Source: AG-430-B22 sp964001285 (GTDB lineage Bacteria; Pseudomonadota; Alphaproteobacteria; MED-G09). Taken from it: a stretch of 64,000 nt of DNA. Where the stretch lies: assembly GCA_964001285.1 (NCBI GenBank), contig CAXFAF010000001.1, forward strand, positions 58,939-122,938. The letters run 5' to 3'. Below are positions 36,616 to 46,256 of the stretch, in pieces. Numbering within the stretch: position 1 is the stretch's first letter; the number at the start of each line of letters is the position of its first letter. The notes beneath the pieces are model-generated. The model did not search any database, was not told the DNA's origin, and saw nothing but the letters and a program-made list of their open reading frames with translations. The translations under genes and the position numbers were made by a program.

Positions 36616-37716
36616 ATGAAAAAATACCTTTCACCCATTGAAGAAATTATTGAAGAGGCAAGAAATGGAAAAATGTTTATTCTTGTTGATGCTGAAGATA
36701 GAGAAAATGAAGGAGACCTAGTAATTCCTGCAGTTGATGCTACTCCTGATGTAATAAATTTTATGGCTAAGTATGGAAGGGGTCTTATATGCCTTCCTCT
36801 TTCAGAAGAAAAAGCGGATCACTTAGGTCTTAAATTAATGTCTGATGATAACAAATCAAGACATAAAACACCTTTTACAGTATCTATTGAGGCAAAAGAG
36901 GGTATTTCAACTGGTATTTCTGCAAAAGATAGATCTACAACTATACAAACAGCAATTAATCCTCAAGCCAGAGAAGAAGATATTGTAACTCCAGGTCATA
37001 TTTTTCCTTTAAAGGCTAAAGACGGCGGAGTTCTTGTTAGGACAGGACATACAGAAGCAGCAATAGATATCAGTAGATTATCTGAAAAAGACCCATCTGC
37101 AGTTATATGTGAAATAATGAATGATGACGGTACTATGGCTAGATTGCCTGAATTAATTGAGTTTGCAAAAATTCATAATCTAAAAATCGGGACAATTGCT
37201 GACTTAATAAATTATAGAATTAGAAACGACCATATAATCTCAAAGGTTTTAACCAAAGAAATAGATATTCCAAAGTTTGGAAAATGGAATTGTACAGTTT
37301 ATAAAAATAATATTGATAAATCAGAGCATTTAGCTTTTGTAAAAGGTGATATAGCTCAAAGCAAAATAACACCAGTCAGAGTTCACGTTGTAAATGTTTT
37401 TCAAGACTTAGTGGGAATTGAGTCATCAAGAGAGAATCTGATTGATAAAGGTTTTAAAAAAATCAATGACCTTGGTTTTGGAGTCTTTATATTTATTAGA
37501 GATACAGATCAAAATGTTATATCTAATAATTTAAATAAAATTAATAATAATGATCCCTCAAAAGAAATTGAGTTAAGGGAGTATGGCGTAGGTGCACAAA
37601 TCTTGTTAGATATTGGAGTAAGAAATATTAAATTAATTTCTGATTCAAAAAGTACTTTATTAAATATTGAAGGGTATAATTTAGAAATTAGTGAAAGAAT
37701 TTCTTTAAATGACTAA
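36616..37716 (+). CDS. ribB: RibBX: DHBP synthase fused to a degenerate GTP cyclohydrolase II-like domain
   Basis: Residues 1 to about 205 are 3,4-dihydroxy-2-butanone 4-phosphate synthase, with the active-site loop DAEDRENEGDL at 25-35, TPGHIFPLKA and RTGHTEAA. Residues from about 215 look like RibA (GTP cyclohydrolase II) but the zinc-binding region that should read like GECLTGD...RCDCG is replaced by VVNVFQDLVGIESSRENLI, without the cysteines. Such RibBX hybrids are known in proteobacteria; the second domain is of unclear role. A separate GTP cyclohydrolase II must therefore exist elsewhere to supply the pathway. The gene sits within the rib run. Confidence 0.9.
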   Translation: MKKYLSPIEEIIEEARNGKMFILVDAEDRENEGDLVIPAVDATPDVINFMAKYGRGLICLPLSEEKADHLGLKLMSDDNKSRHKTPFTVSIEAKEGISTGISAKDRSTTIQTAINPQAREEDIVTPGHIFPLKAKDGGVLVRTGHTEAAIDISRLSEKDPSAVICEIMNDDGTMARLPELIEFAKIHNLKIGTIADLINYRIRNDHIISKVLTKEIDIPKFGKWNCTVYKNNIDKSEHLAFVKGDIAQSKITPVRVHVVNVFQDLVGIESSRENLIDKGFKKINDLGFGVFIFIRDTDQNVISNNLNKINNNDPSKEIELREYGVGAQILLDIGVRNIKLISDSKSTLLNIEGYNLEISERISLND

Positions 37717-37722
37717 AGTATT

Positions 37723-38169
37723 ATGACTAAAAATTTTTTTTATATAATAAATGCGAATTATTACGAAGAGATTAGTTCCAGGCTTTTAAAGGGTGCAACA
37801 AGTTATTGCGAAAATAATAAGATTGATTATCGCATAATTGAAGTCCCAGGAGCATTAGAAATACCTTCAGCTATCAATATTATTAATGAAAAATCATCTG
37901 AAAGAGCAGGTAGTGATAATGTTGGATATGTTGCATTAGGGTGCATAATTAAAGGGGAAACTTCTCATTATGATGTTGTTGTATATGAATCTGCTTATGG
38001 TTTAACAGAATTATCTATTTCAAAAAATATAATTCTAAGTAATTCGATCCTTACTGTAGACAATTATGAACAGGCTCTTGAAAGAAGCAAAGATGATGAA
38101 AGTAATAAGGGTTATCATGCAGCAAAAGCTTGCAGCAGACTTATAGAAATAAAAAATGGGAAAATCTAA
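37723..38169 (+). CDS. ribH: 6,7-dimethyl-8-ribityllumazine synthase
   Basis: RibH condenses the ribityl-pyrimidine with 3,4-dihydroxy-2-butanone 4-phosphate and usually forms large oligomers. The 148-residue protein has VPGALEIPSA and the active-site segment GCIIKGETSHYDVVVYES with His82. The 3' end overlaps nusB by 14 bases, which is the typical ribH-nusB arrangement. Confidence 0.95.
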   Translation: MTKNFFYIINANYYEEISSRLLKGATSYCENNKIDYRIIEVPGALEIPSAINIINEKSSERAGSDNVGYVALGCIIKGETSHYDVVVYESAYGLTELSISKNIILSNSILTVDNYEQALERSKDDESNKGYHAAKACSRLIEIKNGKI

Positions 38170-38596
38170 AAAAAGTTCTTCACGTTTGTTTTCTGTTCAA
38201 ATTATTTATGAAATGGAAATAAATGGAAAATCATTTGAAAAGATAAAAAAACGTTTTTCAGAAGAATCTTTTTTTGAATTAGAAGAAATTAATGATCTTG
38301 GGAAACCAGATATTAATTATATTGAAAGGTTAGTAAAAGGTGTATCTCAAAATCAAGATATAATTGATAAGATAATAAATGATAATCTTGTTGGGTGGTC
38401 ATTGGCAAGAATAGACTCATTAGCTAGGGCTATATTAAGAGTTTCTGTTTTTGAGTTACTAGATGATAACAATGTTCCAGAAAAAGTTGTATTTAATGAA
38501 TATATTGAGATAACAAAATTTTTCTTTGATGATGATGAACCATCATTCATAAATGCTATTCTAGATACGATTTCTAAGAATTATAAAGGACTTTAA
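38156..38596 (+). CDS. nusB: Transcription antitermination factor NusB
   Basis: NusB is part of the rRNA antitermination complex. The 146-residue all-helical protein opens SSRLFSVQIIYEMEINGKSF and ends with the conserved block LRVSVFELL followed by VVFNEYIEITKFF and SFINAILDTISKNY. It overlaps ribH by 14 bases in a different frame and is followed by thiL after ten bases, an order found in many proteobacteria. Confidence 0.94.
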   Translation: MGKSKKSSSRLFSVQIIYEMEINGKSFEKIKKRFSEESFFELEEINDLGKPDINYIERLVKGVSQNQDIIDKIINDNLVGWSLARIDSLARAILRVSVFELLDDNNVPEKVVFNEYIEITKFFFDDDEPSFINAILDTISKNYKGL

Positions 38597-38606
38597 GATT
38601 AAACAC

Positions 38607-39536
38607 ATGCTTTCTGAAAAAGATTTTATTAAAAAATTTATTAAACCTTTAGGTGATAAAAGAGGTAAGAATTCTTTTGATTTTACAGATGATGTTGCTG
38701 TGATAAATAATTATGCTTATTCAACAGATACTATTGTCGAAGATATTCATTTTTTTAAGAAAGATAAGCCTCAGTTTATAGCTAAAAAATTAGTTAGGGT
38801 TAATGTGAGTGATTTATTAGCCAAGGGAGTAAAGCCAGAATATTGTTTGTTTAATTTTTCAGCAGGAAAAATTGTAAATAAAAGGTGGATTAATATATTT
38901 ATTGATTCTTTCAATAGTGATTTAAAAAAATACAAAATTTCACTTATTGGTGGCGATACAGTAAATACTAAAGCTACGACAGTATTGGGTTTGACAATAT
39001 TTGGAAAAATTCCGTCTAAGGGAATTAAGTTAAGGTCTAATGCAAAAAAATCAGATTTTATATATGTTTCTGGAACTATTGGAGACTCATCGATAGGCAT
39101 GAATTTAATTAAAAAGAAAATAAGGTTTGATAAAAAATGTAAAGAGAATCTGATTTTAAGATACAATATTCCTCTGCCAAGAATGGATTTGTTAAAATTA
39201 ATTCAGAATAAAGCCAATGCCTCCACAGATATTTCTGACGGACTTTTGGTTGATTTAAATAATATTTGTAAGATGAGTGAACTAGGTGCTGAAATATCTT
39301 TTTCTAAAATACCTAAGTCTTCCGATGTTAAAAGATTTATTTCGAAGAATATAAAGTACGAAAAATTAATTCTTACTGGAGGAGATGATTATCAAGTTTT
39401 ATTTACTGGCCCTAAAGGTCTTGATAGTTATAAAAATGTAACAAATATTGGTAAAATGACTAAAGAAAAAGGTATAAAAATAATTGATAGGAATTTCAGT
39501 GATTTAGTTAAGGGGTACAGTCATTCATTATATTAA
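38607..39536 (+). CDS. thiL: Thiamine-monophosphate kinase
   Basis: ThiL phosphorylates thiamine monophosphate to the active cofactor TPP. The 309-residue protein of the PurM/SelD fold has DDVAVINNYAYSTDTIVED, VRVNVSDLLAKGVKPEY, SLIGGDTVNT and ISDGLLVDLNNI plus LTGGDDYQVLFT. The typical length is about 320 residues. It ends the rib/nusB run; the following gene has its own upstream region. Confidence 0.94.
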   Translation: MLSEKDFIKKFIKPLGDKRGKNSFDFTDDVAVINNYAYSTDTIVEDIHFFKKDKPQFIAKKLVRVNVSDLLAKGVKPEYCLFNFSAGKIVNKRWINIFIDSFNSDLKKYKISLIGGDTVNTKATTVLGLTIFGKIPSKGIKLRSNAKKSDFIYVSGTIGDSSIGMNLIKKKIRFDKKCKENLILRYNIPLPRMDLLKLIQNKANASTDISDGLLVDLNNICKMSELGAEISFSKIPKSSDVKRFISKNIKYEKLILTGGDDYQVLFTGPKGLDSYKNVTNIGKMTKEKGIKIIDRNFSDLVKGYSHSLY

Positions 39537-39607
39537 CCTTTAGCTTGATATTTGTATTAACTTTTGGCATGTTCGCTCATTATTTGTTTATGGTTTCGGA
39601 GGAATAA

Positions 39608-41710
39608 ATGGAAATAATTCACTTAATAATTGGATCAGGTATATTGGCTGTAATTTACGGTATTGTTACATCAATTTCGGTACTTTCTTCTGATACTGGA
39701 AATGAGAAGATGCAAGAAATCGCAGGAGCAATACAAGAAGGGGCTAGCGCTTATTTATCAAGGCAGTATTCAACCATCGCGATAGTAGGTATTGTTATTC
39801 TTATTATTTCTTATTTTCTACTTGGTCTTGAAGTTTCTATTGGGTTTTTTCTTGGGGCTGTTATGTCCGGAATAGCTGGTTATATTGGAATGCTTGTTTC
39901 CGTTAGGGCTAATGTAAGAACTACTCAAGCAGCATCAATCAGCTTAGCAAATGGTCTTAGCATTGCTTTTAAGTCAGGTGCTGTAACAGGTATGCTTGTG
40001 GCTGGTTTAGCTTTATTAGCAGTTTCAGTTTATTATTATATATTAACAAATATTTGGGTTCCTCAAGGCGAAAGAGTTGTAATTGATGCATTAGTTGCTC
40101 TAGGTTTTGGTTCTTCTTTAATATCTATATTTGCTAGATTAGGTGGTGGTATTTTTACAAAAGGCGCAGATGTTGGCGGTGATTTAGTTGGAAAAGTTGA
40201 GGCAGGAATTCCTGAAGATGACCCAAGGAACCCTGCTACAATAGCTGATAATGTTGGCGATAATGTTGGCGATTGTGCTGGTATGGCAGCTGACTTGTTT
40301 GAAACATATGCAGTAACAGTTGTTGCAACTATGGTGCTTGCTTCAATCTTCTTTACAGGAAATGAAACAATGATGATTTATCCTCTCGCAATTTGTGGCG
40401 CTTGTGTGATTACATCAATCATAGGTACATATTTTGTAAAATTAGGAAAAAGCAAATCAATAATGGGTGCTCTATATAAGGGGTTTATAGCAACTGCGAT
40501 TTTATCGCTAATTGTTCTTTACTTTGTAACTGATTATGTTGTTGGTTTTGATACATCGATGACTGTTACAGGAAAATCTTTCGATGGTTTAGATTTATAT
40601 ATATGTGGTGTATTAGGCTTAGCAATAACAGGCTTAATAATTTGGATCACAGAATACTATACAGGAGTTGATTTTAGACCTGTGAAGTCAATAGCTAAAG
40701 CTTCGGAAACTGGACATGGTACAAATGTAATTCAAGGTTTGGCTATTTCAATGGAATCTACCGCTCTACCAGCTTTAGTTATTGTTTTTGGAATTATTAT
40801 AACTTATGCCCTTGCCGGTTTATTTGGAATAGCTGTTGCAGTTACAACAATGTTGGCTTTAGCAGGAATGGTTGTTGCTCTAGATGCTTTTGGCCCTGTT
40901 ACGGATAATGCAGGCGGTATAGCTGAAATGTCAGAATTACCTGAAGATGTTAGAAGTACTACGGATGCACTAGATGCTGTGGGAAATACAACTAAGGCAG
41001 TAACAAAGGGATATGCAATTGGTTCAGCGGGTTTAGGGGCTTTAGTACTTTTTGGTGCTTATACCGCAGATTTAGAATATTTTTCCTCTAATGCAAGTCA
41101 AGAGAGTTACTTTTTTGGTGTAAGTCCCGATTTTTCTTTATCAAATCCTTATGTTGTAGTTGGTCTTTTAGTTGGAGGAATGCTCCCTTATTTATTTGCT
41201 GCTTTAGGAATGACTGCCGTTGGTAGAGCAGGTTCAGCAATAGTTGAAGAGGTAAGACAACAATTTAAAGAAAAGCCAGGAATTATGACAGGCGAAGAAA
41301 AACCGGATTATTCATCAGCAGTTGACTTATTGACTAAATCAGCAATCAAGGAAATGATTATTCCTTCTTTATTACCTTTATTATCTCCAATTATTCTTTT
41401 TTATTTTATTAATTTTATAGCAACAAAAAGTGATGCGTTTTCTGCATTAGGAGCAATGCTTTTAGGTGTAATTGTTACGGGTTTGTTTGTTGCCCTATCT
41501 ATGACTGCAGGTGGAGGAGCCTGGGATAATGCTAAAAAATACATAGAAGATGGAAATCATGGAGGAAAGGGCTCTGAAGCGCATAAGGCAGCAGTAACAG
41601 GTGATACAGTAGGAGATCCGTATAAAGATACAGCTGGTCCAGCAGTTAATCCTATGATAAAAATTACGAATATTGTTGCTTTGTTATTGTTAGCTGTATT
41701 AGCACATTAA
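39608..41710 (+). CDS. hppA: Membrane proton-translocating pyrophosphatase (K+-independent type)
   Basis: This 700-residue integral membrane enzyme pumps protons out of the cytoplasm using pyrophosphate. The substrate site is clear: DVGGDLVGKVEAGIPEDDPR and DNVGDNVGDCAGMAADLFE. Another conserved box near the C terminus is GDTVGDPYKDTAGPAVNP. The motif GNTTKAVTKG contains a lysine (about Lys463) where potassium-dependent enzymes have alanine, so this is probably the potassium-independent proton pump. A strong CGGAGGA ribosome-binding site precedes the ATG. Such pumps help save ATP in energy-limited marine bacteria. Confidence 0.96.
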   Translation: MEIIHLIIGSGILAVIYGIVTSISVLSSDTGNEKMQEIAGAIQEGASAYLSRQYSTIAIVGIVILIISYFLLGLEVSIGFFLGAVMSGIAGYIGMLVSVRANVRTTQAASISLANGLSIAFKSGAVTGMLVAGLALLAVSVYYYILTNIWVPQGERVVIDALVALGFGSSLISIFARLGGGIFTKGADVGGDLVGKVEAGIPEDDPRNPATIADNVGDNVGDCAGMAADLFETYAVTVVATMVLASIFFTGNETMMIYPLAICGACVITSIIGTYFVKLGKSKSIMGALYKGFIATAILSLIVLYFVTDYVVGFDTSMTVTGKSFDGLDLYICGVLGLAITGLIIWITEYYTGVDFRPVKSIAKASETGHGTNVIQGLAISMESTALPALVIVFGIIITYALAGLFGIAVAVTTMLALAGMVVALDAFGPVTDNAGGIAEMSELPEDVRSTTDALDAVGNTTKAVTKGYAIGSAGLGALVLFGAYTADLEYFSSNASQESYFFGVSPDFSLSNPYVVVGLLVGGMLPYLFAALGMTAVGRAGSAIVEEVRQQFKEKPGIMTGEEKPDYSSAVDLLTKSAIKEMIIPSLLPLLSPIILFYFINFIATKSDAFSALGAMLLGVIVTGLFVALSMTAGGGAWDNAKKYIEDGNHGGKGSEAHKAAVTGDTVGDPYKDTAGPAVNPMIKITNIVALLLLAVLAH

Positions 41711-41769
41711 AATAACTTAATAATCTTCTTTATTTATATTAAGTATATCTATTAGTGATTCTTTAATTG

Positions 41770-42948
41770 ATGGGTATATTGTTGGTAAAAAAAGCTAAAT
41801 ACGCGACTGATTATAAAAAAACTAAAGGAAGACTTTATCCAGAAAAAGATAGTCAGCATAGAAATCCTTTTCATAGAGATAAAGATAGAATCATTCATTC
41901 TGAGCATTTCAGGTTATTAAAACATAAGACTCAAGTTTTTATTGCGCATACAGAAGATTATTACAGAACTAGATTAACTCATTCTTTAGAGGTAAGCCAA
42001 ATAGCGAGAACAATAGCTAGAATCCTATATCTTGATGAAGATCTTTCAGAGGTTTTAGCGTTATCTCACGATTTAGGTCATCCTCCTTTTTCTCATTCAG
42101 GTGAAGAGATTTTAGATGAATGTATGAAGAATTTCGGTGGTTTTGATCATAATGTTCAAACTTTAAAAATTATAACTAAAATAGAAAAGCGTTACCCTGA
42201 TTTTGACGGATTGAATCTATCATGGGAAACCTTAGAAGGGATTCTTAAACATAATGGTCCTATTAAAAAATATAAATCAAAATCTCCTATTGGTTTTTTT
42301 ATAAATAACTATATTAAAGATCACGATCTCGAAATATCTACTTTTCCAAGCTTAGAAGCTCAAATCGCATCATTATCAGATGATATTGCCTATAACAATC
42401 ACGATATTGATGATGGCTATAGGGCAGGAAAGTTTAAAATTAAGGATTTATGCGAAATTCCAATAATCAAAGGTATCTATAAAAATATTATTGATGAATA
42501 TTCTAATATTAGTGAATTTATGATCATTCAAGAATTAGTCAGAAGGTTAATTGGTTTTATGGTTAACGATTTGGTTTTCCAAACAAAAAAAAATTTAAAA
42601 GACTTAAAACCCAAGGATGTTGTTGATATAAGAAATCATAACGAACCTACAGCCTGTTTTTCGTTGGAAATGCAAAAGCAAGATATACAATTAAAAAAAT
42701 TCTTAAGAAAGAAAGTTTATACTCATAAATCAATGGAAAAAGATCGGGATAAATCAAAAAAAATTATTAAAGAACTCTTTGAGCAATTATTAAATAACAT
42801 TGAATTACTTCCTAATAATCTTCAGGATTTATGTAGAAATAAGCCTAAATCATCAAAGGCTTATATTATAAGTGATTTTATAGCTTCTATGACTGATCGA
42901 TCTGCCACAGCGAATCATGCAAAAGTCATTAACAATAAAGAGATATAA
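41770..42948 (+). CDS. dgt: dNTP triphosphohydrolase (dGTPase-like)
   Basis: The enzyme of this HD-domain family converts dNTPs to nucleosides and triphosphate. About 392 residues carry HDKDRIIHSEHFRLLKHKTQV-like opening motifs (split as RDKDRIIHS and HFRLLKHKTQVF), the histidine in RTRLTHSLEVSQIAR, the metal-binding pair in LSHDLGHPPFSHSGE, and the later NNHDIDDGYRAG. The shorter alphaproteobacterial type lacks the extra region of E. coli Dgt. Starts at 41767 (TTG) or 41770 (ATG) cannot be separated. It precedes argS, the common order in this class. Confidence 0.92.
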   Translation: MGILLVKKAKYATDYKKTKGRLYPEKDSQHRNPFHRDKDRIIHSEHFRLLKHKTQVFIAHTEDYYRTRLTHSLEVSQIARTIARILYLDEDLSEVLALSHDLGHPPFSHSGEEILDECMKNFGGFDHNVQTLKIITKIEKRYPDFDGLNLSWETLEGILKHNGPIKKYKSKSPIGFFINNYIKDHDLEISTFPSLEAQIASLSDDIAYNNHDIDDGYRAGKFKIKDLCEIPIIKGIYKNIIDEYSNISEFMIIQELVRRLIGFMVNDLVFQTKKNLKDLKPKDVVDIRNHNEPTACFSLEMQKQDIQLKKFLRKKVYTHKSMEKDRDKSKKIIKELFEQLLNNIELLPNNLQDLCRNKPKSSKAYIISDFIASMTDRSATANHAKVINNKEI

Positions 42949-42959
42949 AATATTTATAA

Positions 42960-44690
42960 ATGGATCTTTTAGAAAAATATAAAGAAATCCTCATAGAAGG
43001 GCTTGAAGAAAAATATCATTCCCAAGATTTGCAAGCTATATCTTTTGAGCTTCCAAGAAATAAAAGCCATGGAGATTTTTCAACTAACGCGGCTTTAGTG
43101 ATTTCTAAAAAAAATAATGTTGATTCAGATATTATTTTTAATGATATAAAAAATATTTTTAATAAAATTGATGATTTTCAAAATATTGAAATAACTAAAT
43201 CTGGATTTATTAATTTTCTAATTAAAGATGTGGTTCTTCAGAATTTTCTTTTTGACATTTTAAAAAATAAAAAAAATTTTGGAAAAAAAAATATAGGAAA
43301 AAATAAAAAGGTAAATATCGAATATGTATCCGCCAATCCAACTGGGCCATTGCATGTTGGACATACTAGAGGCGCGGTATTTGGTGATACATTATCAAAT
43401 ATTTTAGAATTTGTTGGCTATGACGTCTGTCGAGAATATTATATTAACGATTCCGGAGAACAAATAAATAATTTAGCAAGATCTGCACATTTTAGATATT
43501 TGCAATCTTTAAATAATACTGATGAAAATATTCCTGAAGGACTTTATCCTGGGGAGTACTTAATTTCTCTTGGTGAAGATTTAAATAAGAAGTTTAATTC
43601 GCAATTTCAAGATTGCTCAGAGGATGAATGGATAGATTTATTTAAAGATGAATCTATTAATTTTGTTATGGAGCTAATAAAGAAAGATCTTAGCTTATTA
43701 AATATAAAACACGATGTATTTACATCTGAAAGAAACCTTCTAACTGAAAACAAAGTATCTAAGACATTTGAACTTTTAGATAAAAAGAATCTTTTATATG
43801 AGGGGACTACTAAACCACCAAAAGGAAGCAAAAAAGAAAAATGGAACGAAGAAAAACATATTTTATTTAAATCGAAAGATTTTGGAGATGATGAAGATAG
43901 GGTAGTTAAAAAACACAATGGTCAGTGGACATATTTTATGCCTGATATTGCTTATCATTTAAATAAATATGAGAGAGGATTTACAAAAATGATTAATATT
44001 TTTGGCGCTGATCATTCAGGTTATATAACAAGAATGAAAGCTGCGGTTAAGGCAATTACTGATGAAAATGCTAATTTTGAGATTAAAACTTGTCAATTAG
44101 TAAGATTGTCTAGGGCTGGTGAACCAGTAAAAATGTCTAAACGATCTGGAAGTTTCATTACTCTCAAAGAGATCATTGAAGAAGTTGGTAGAGATGCCGT
44201 AAGATTTATGATGGTTTCAAGAAAAAATGATGCACAATTAGAATTTGATTTTGAAGTTTTTAAAAATGAGAACAATGATAATCCAGTATTTTATATTCAA
44301 TATGCTCATGCAAGGATTTCTTCGTTAATTAAAAATGCCTCTAATAAATTAGGGTTAAAATTAAATGATAAAGAGTTATTAAATTCAGATTTATCTCTTT
44401 TAATAAATGAGAATGAAAAAAATATCATCATGTTGTTAACAAACTACCCTAAAATAATTGAACAATCTGCAATGTTTATGGAGCCTCACAGAATACCATA
44501 CTATCTGAGAGAACTATCATCATCATTTCATCAATATTGGAACCTTAAATTAGATGACAAGCGCATTCTTATAATTGATGATAAAAATAAAGATCTTTCT
44601 TTGGCAAGAATAACTCTTTTAAGAGCTATTGCTATAACAATAAAATCAGGATTATCTTTATTAGGCATAGAGGCATTGGATGAGTTATAA
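42960..44690 (+). CDS. argS: Arginyl-tRNA synthetase
   Basis: ArgS charges tRNA-Arg. The 576-residue class I enzyme has ANPTGPLHVGHTRGAVFGD (HVGH at 132-135), KMSKRSG near residue 392, and the N-terminal Add-1 domain with RNKSHGDFSTNAAL. The C-terminal anticodon-binding domain includes YYLRELSSSFHQYWN. It is placed between dgt and a SPOR/LysM protein, two bases before the latter. Confidence 0.97.
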   Translation: MDLLEKYKEILIEGLEEKYHSQDLQAISFELPRNKSHGDFSTNAALVISKKNNVDSDIIFNDIKNIFNKIDDFQNIEITKSGFINFLIKDVVLQNFLFDILKNKKNFGKKNIGKNKKVNIEYVSANPTGPLHVGHTRGAVFGDTLSNILEFVGYDVCREYYINDSGEQINNLARSAHFRYLQSLNNTDENIPEGLYPGEYLISLGEDLNKKFNSQFQDCSEDEWIDLFKDESINFVMELIKKDLSLLNIKHDVFTSERNLLTENKVSKTFELLDKKNLLYEGTTKPPKGSKKEKWNEEKHILFKSKDFGDDEDRVVKKHNGQWTYFMPDIAYHLNKYERGFTKMINIFGADHSGYITRMKAAVKAITDENANFEIKTCQLVRLSRAGEPVKMSKRSGSFITLKEIIEEVGRDAVRFMMVSRKNDAQLEFDFEVFKNENNDNPVFYIQYAHARISSLIKNASNKLGLKLNDKELLNSDLSLLINENEKNIIMLLTNYPKIIEQSAMFMEPHRIPYYLRELSSSFHQYWNLKLDDKRILIIDDKNKDLSLARITLLRAIAITIKSGLSLLGIEALDEL

Positions 44691-44692
44691 AA

Positions 44693-45325
44693 ATGAAATT
44701 TAGAAAAATAATTTATTATATTTTAGTTATGGGAGTTTTAATTTCTGCTTTTTTTATATCTAGATTAATAATTGAAGATGATAAGGATATTTTAATATTA
44801 ACCGATAATAATCCAATAAAGGAATTACCTGTAAACCCTCCAGAAATGAAAGATCCCGAATCTATACCTTGCGTCTATTCTCTTTGGAGAGAAAATTCTT
44901 CATGTCAAAGTACTGAAGAATTATTAGAGCAAAAAGAGAAGAGGAAGGGATTATTTACTATTCGATATGCTACTTTTGGTAATTATAAAGATGCAGAATT
45001 TCATATTAAGAAATTGAAGCAACTTGAGGAACTTAGATCAATGCGATTAACGATTGAAACTATTAAACAGGAAAAAACAATAAGAGTAAAAAAGGGCGAT
45101 ACACTTTCAAAACTAGCGCAAATATATAAAGTTTCTGTTAAAGAATTAACTATTAAAAATTCAATAAAAGATCCAAGAAAAATTATACTTAATCAAAAGC
45201 TTACTATTCCTTTAAATGATAAATATCGAATCATATCCATGAATATAGATGGCTATAAAAGAGCGAAGAAAATTTGCGACTTACTTATAGATAATCAATT
45301 CACATGTTTAATCAAGGCGCAATAG
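44693..45325 (+). CDS. Membrane-anchored SPOR-like protein with an inserted LysM domain
   Basis: The 210-residue protein has an N-terminal anchor (about 5-24), a spacer with two cysteines (CVYSLWRENSSC), then a region that looks like SPOR repeat one (LFTIRYATFGNYKDAEFHIK, from about 86). At about 129-174 lies a LysM domain (IRVKKGDTLSKLAQIYKVSV through IILNQKLTIPL). The remaining part, KYRIISMNIDGYKRAKKIC to the end, resembles the second SPOR half. Both modules bind peptidoglycan, so a periplasmic cell-wall role is likely. A SPOR gene, then nagZ, usually lies between argS and scpA in this class; here nagZ is missing. The domain insertion is my reading. Confidence 0.7.
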   Translation: MKFRKIIYYILVMGVLISAFFISRLIIEDDKDILILTDNNPIKELPVNPPEMKDPESIPCVYSLWRENSSCQSTEELLEQKEKRKGLFTIRYATFGNYKDAEFHIKKLKQLEELRSMRLTIETIKQEKTIRVKKGDTLSKLAQIYKVSVKELTIKNSIKDPRKIILNQKLTIPLNDKYRIISMNIDGYKRAKKICDLLIDNQFTCLIKAQ

Positions 45326-45473
45326 ATATTATATTATCTATTACATAATATAAATAGTTTAAATGATTGTATTTATTATATTTAATTAAAGTTAATATGA
45401 TTTTTAAAATTAATATAAAAACTTTGATGATTTAATTAGTGTTTTTATGTCTTATAGACGCTATATATAGTAT

Positions 45474-46256
45474 GTGGATCAGAACAGCGAAAATAATTTT
45501 TTAGTTGATTTAGATGGTTTTGAAGGTCCATTAGATCTTTTATTGTCGTTAGCTAAAGAACAAAAAGTAGATTTAATGGAAATCTCTATTTTGGAGTTGG
45601 CAAATCAATATTTAGATTTTGTTGAGGAATTAGATGCTCGTGATATTGAGGTCGCAGCTGATTATTTGGTTATGGCTTCATGGTTGGCATACTTAAAATC
45701 TAAATTATTATTGCCCGTTGAAGAGGAGGAACCTGGTGCAGAAGAAATGGCGGCAATATTAGCGTTTAGGTTAAGAAGGCTTGAAGCCATGCGAAATGCA
45801 GGAAATAATTTGATGAATAGGAATAGGATAGGAGAAAGATTATTTAGAAGAGGTATGCCTGAATCTTCTACAACAATAAGAACTTATTCTCAAAAAGATA
45901 CCATATTTGATATTATCAAATCTTATAGTGAGGTTCGTAATAGAAATTATGTTATAGATTGGTCTCCTAAGGCCTTACCTATTTTGTCAATTGAAGATGC
46001 AAAGAAAAGATTAGAATCAATGTTAGGAATTTTTTTAGAATGGACAAATTTTTTAGATTTTCTTCCTAAATCGAAAGACACATCAGAAAGTGCAATTGCC
46101 TATAGAAGAAGTTCGGCAGCATCTATGTTTACCGTTAGTTTAGAATTGATTAAACAAGGTTTAATTGAGGTTAATCAAAATAAAAACTTTGGAACCATAA
46201 GGATAAAAAGCCTAAATGAAGAAGAAAGAAAAAATCAGGAGGAAATTAGAGCATAA
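45474..46256 (+). CDS. scpA: Segregation and condensation protein A
   Basis: ScpA is the kleisin of the Smc-ScpAB condensin that organises the chromosome. The 260-residue protein begins with GTG and has DGFEGPLDLLLSLAKEQKVD, followed by LELANQYLDFVEEL, the standard N-terminal domain, and a C-terminal winged helix including SLELIKQGLIEVNQN. A 148-base AT-rich gap upstream separates it from the SPOR/LysM gene and may hold a promoter. The stop overlaps scpB by one base. Confidence 0.94.
   Translation: MDQNSENNFLVDLDGFEGPLDLLLSLAKEQKVDLMEISILELANQYLDFVEELDARDIEVAADYLVMASWLAYLKSKLLLPVEEEEPGAEEMAAILAFRLRRLEAMRNAGNNLMNRNRIGERLFRRGMPESSTTIRTYSQKDTIFDIIKSYSEVRNRNYVIDWSPKALPILSIEDAKKRLESMLGIFLEWTNFLDFLPKSKDTSESAIAYRRSSAASMFTVSLELIKQGLIEVNQNKNFGTIRIKSLNEEERKNQEEIRA

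Noticed and set aside
38771..39166. A 131-codon minus-strand frame
   Set aside because: It lies entirely inside thiL, whose motifs are clear, and has no independent support.
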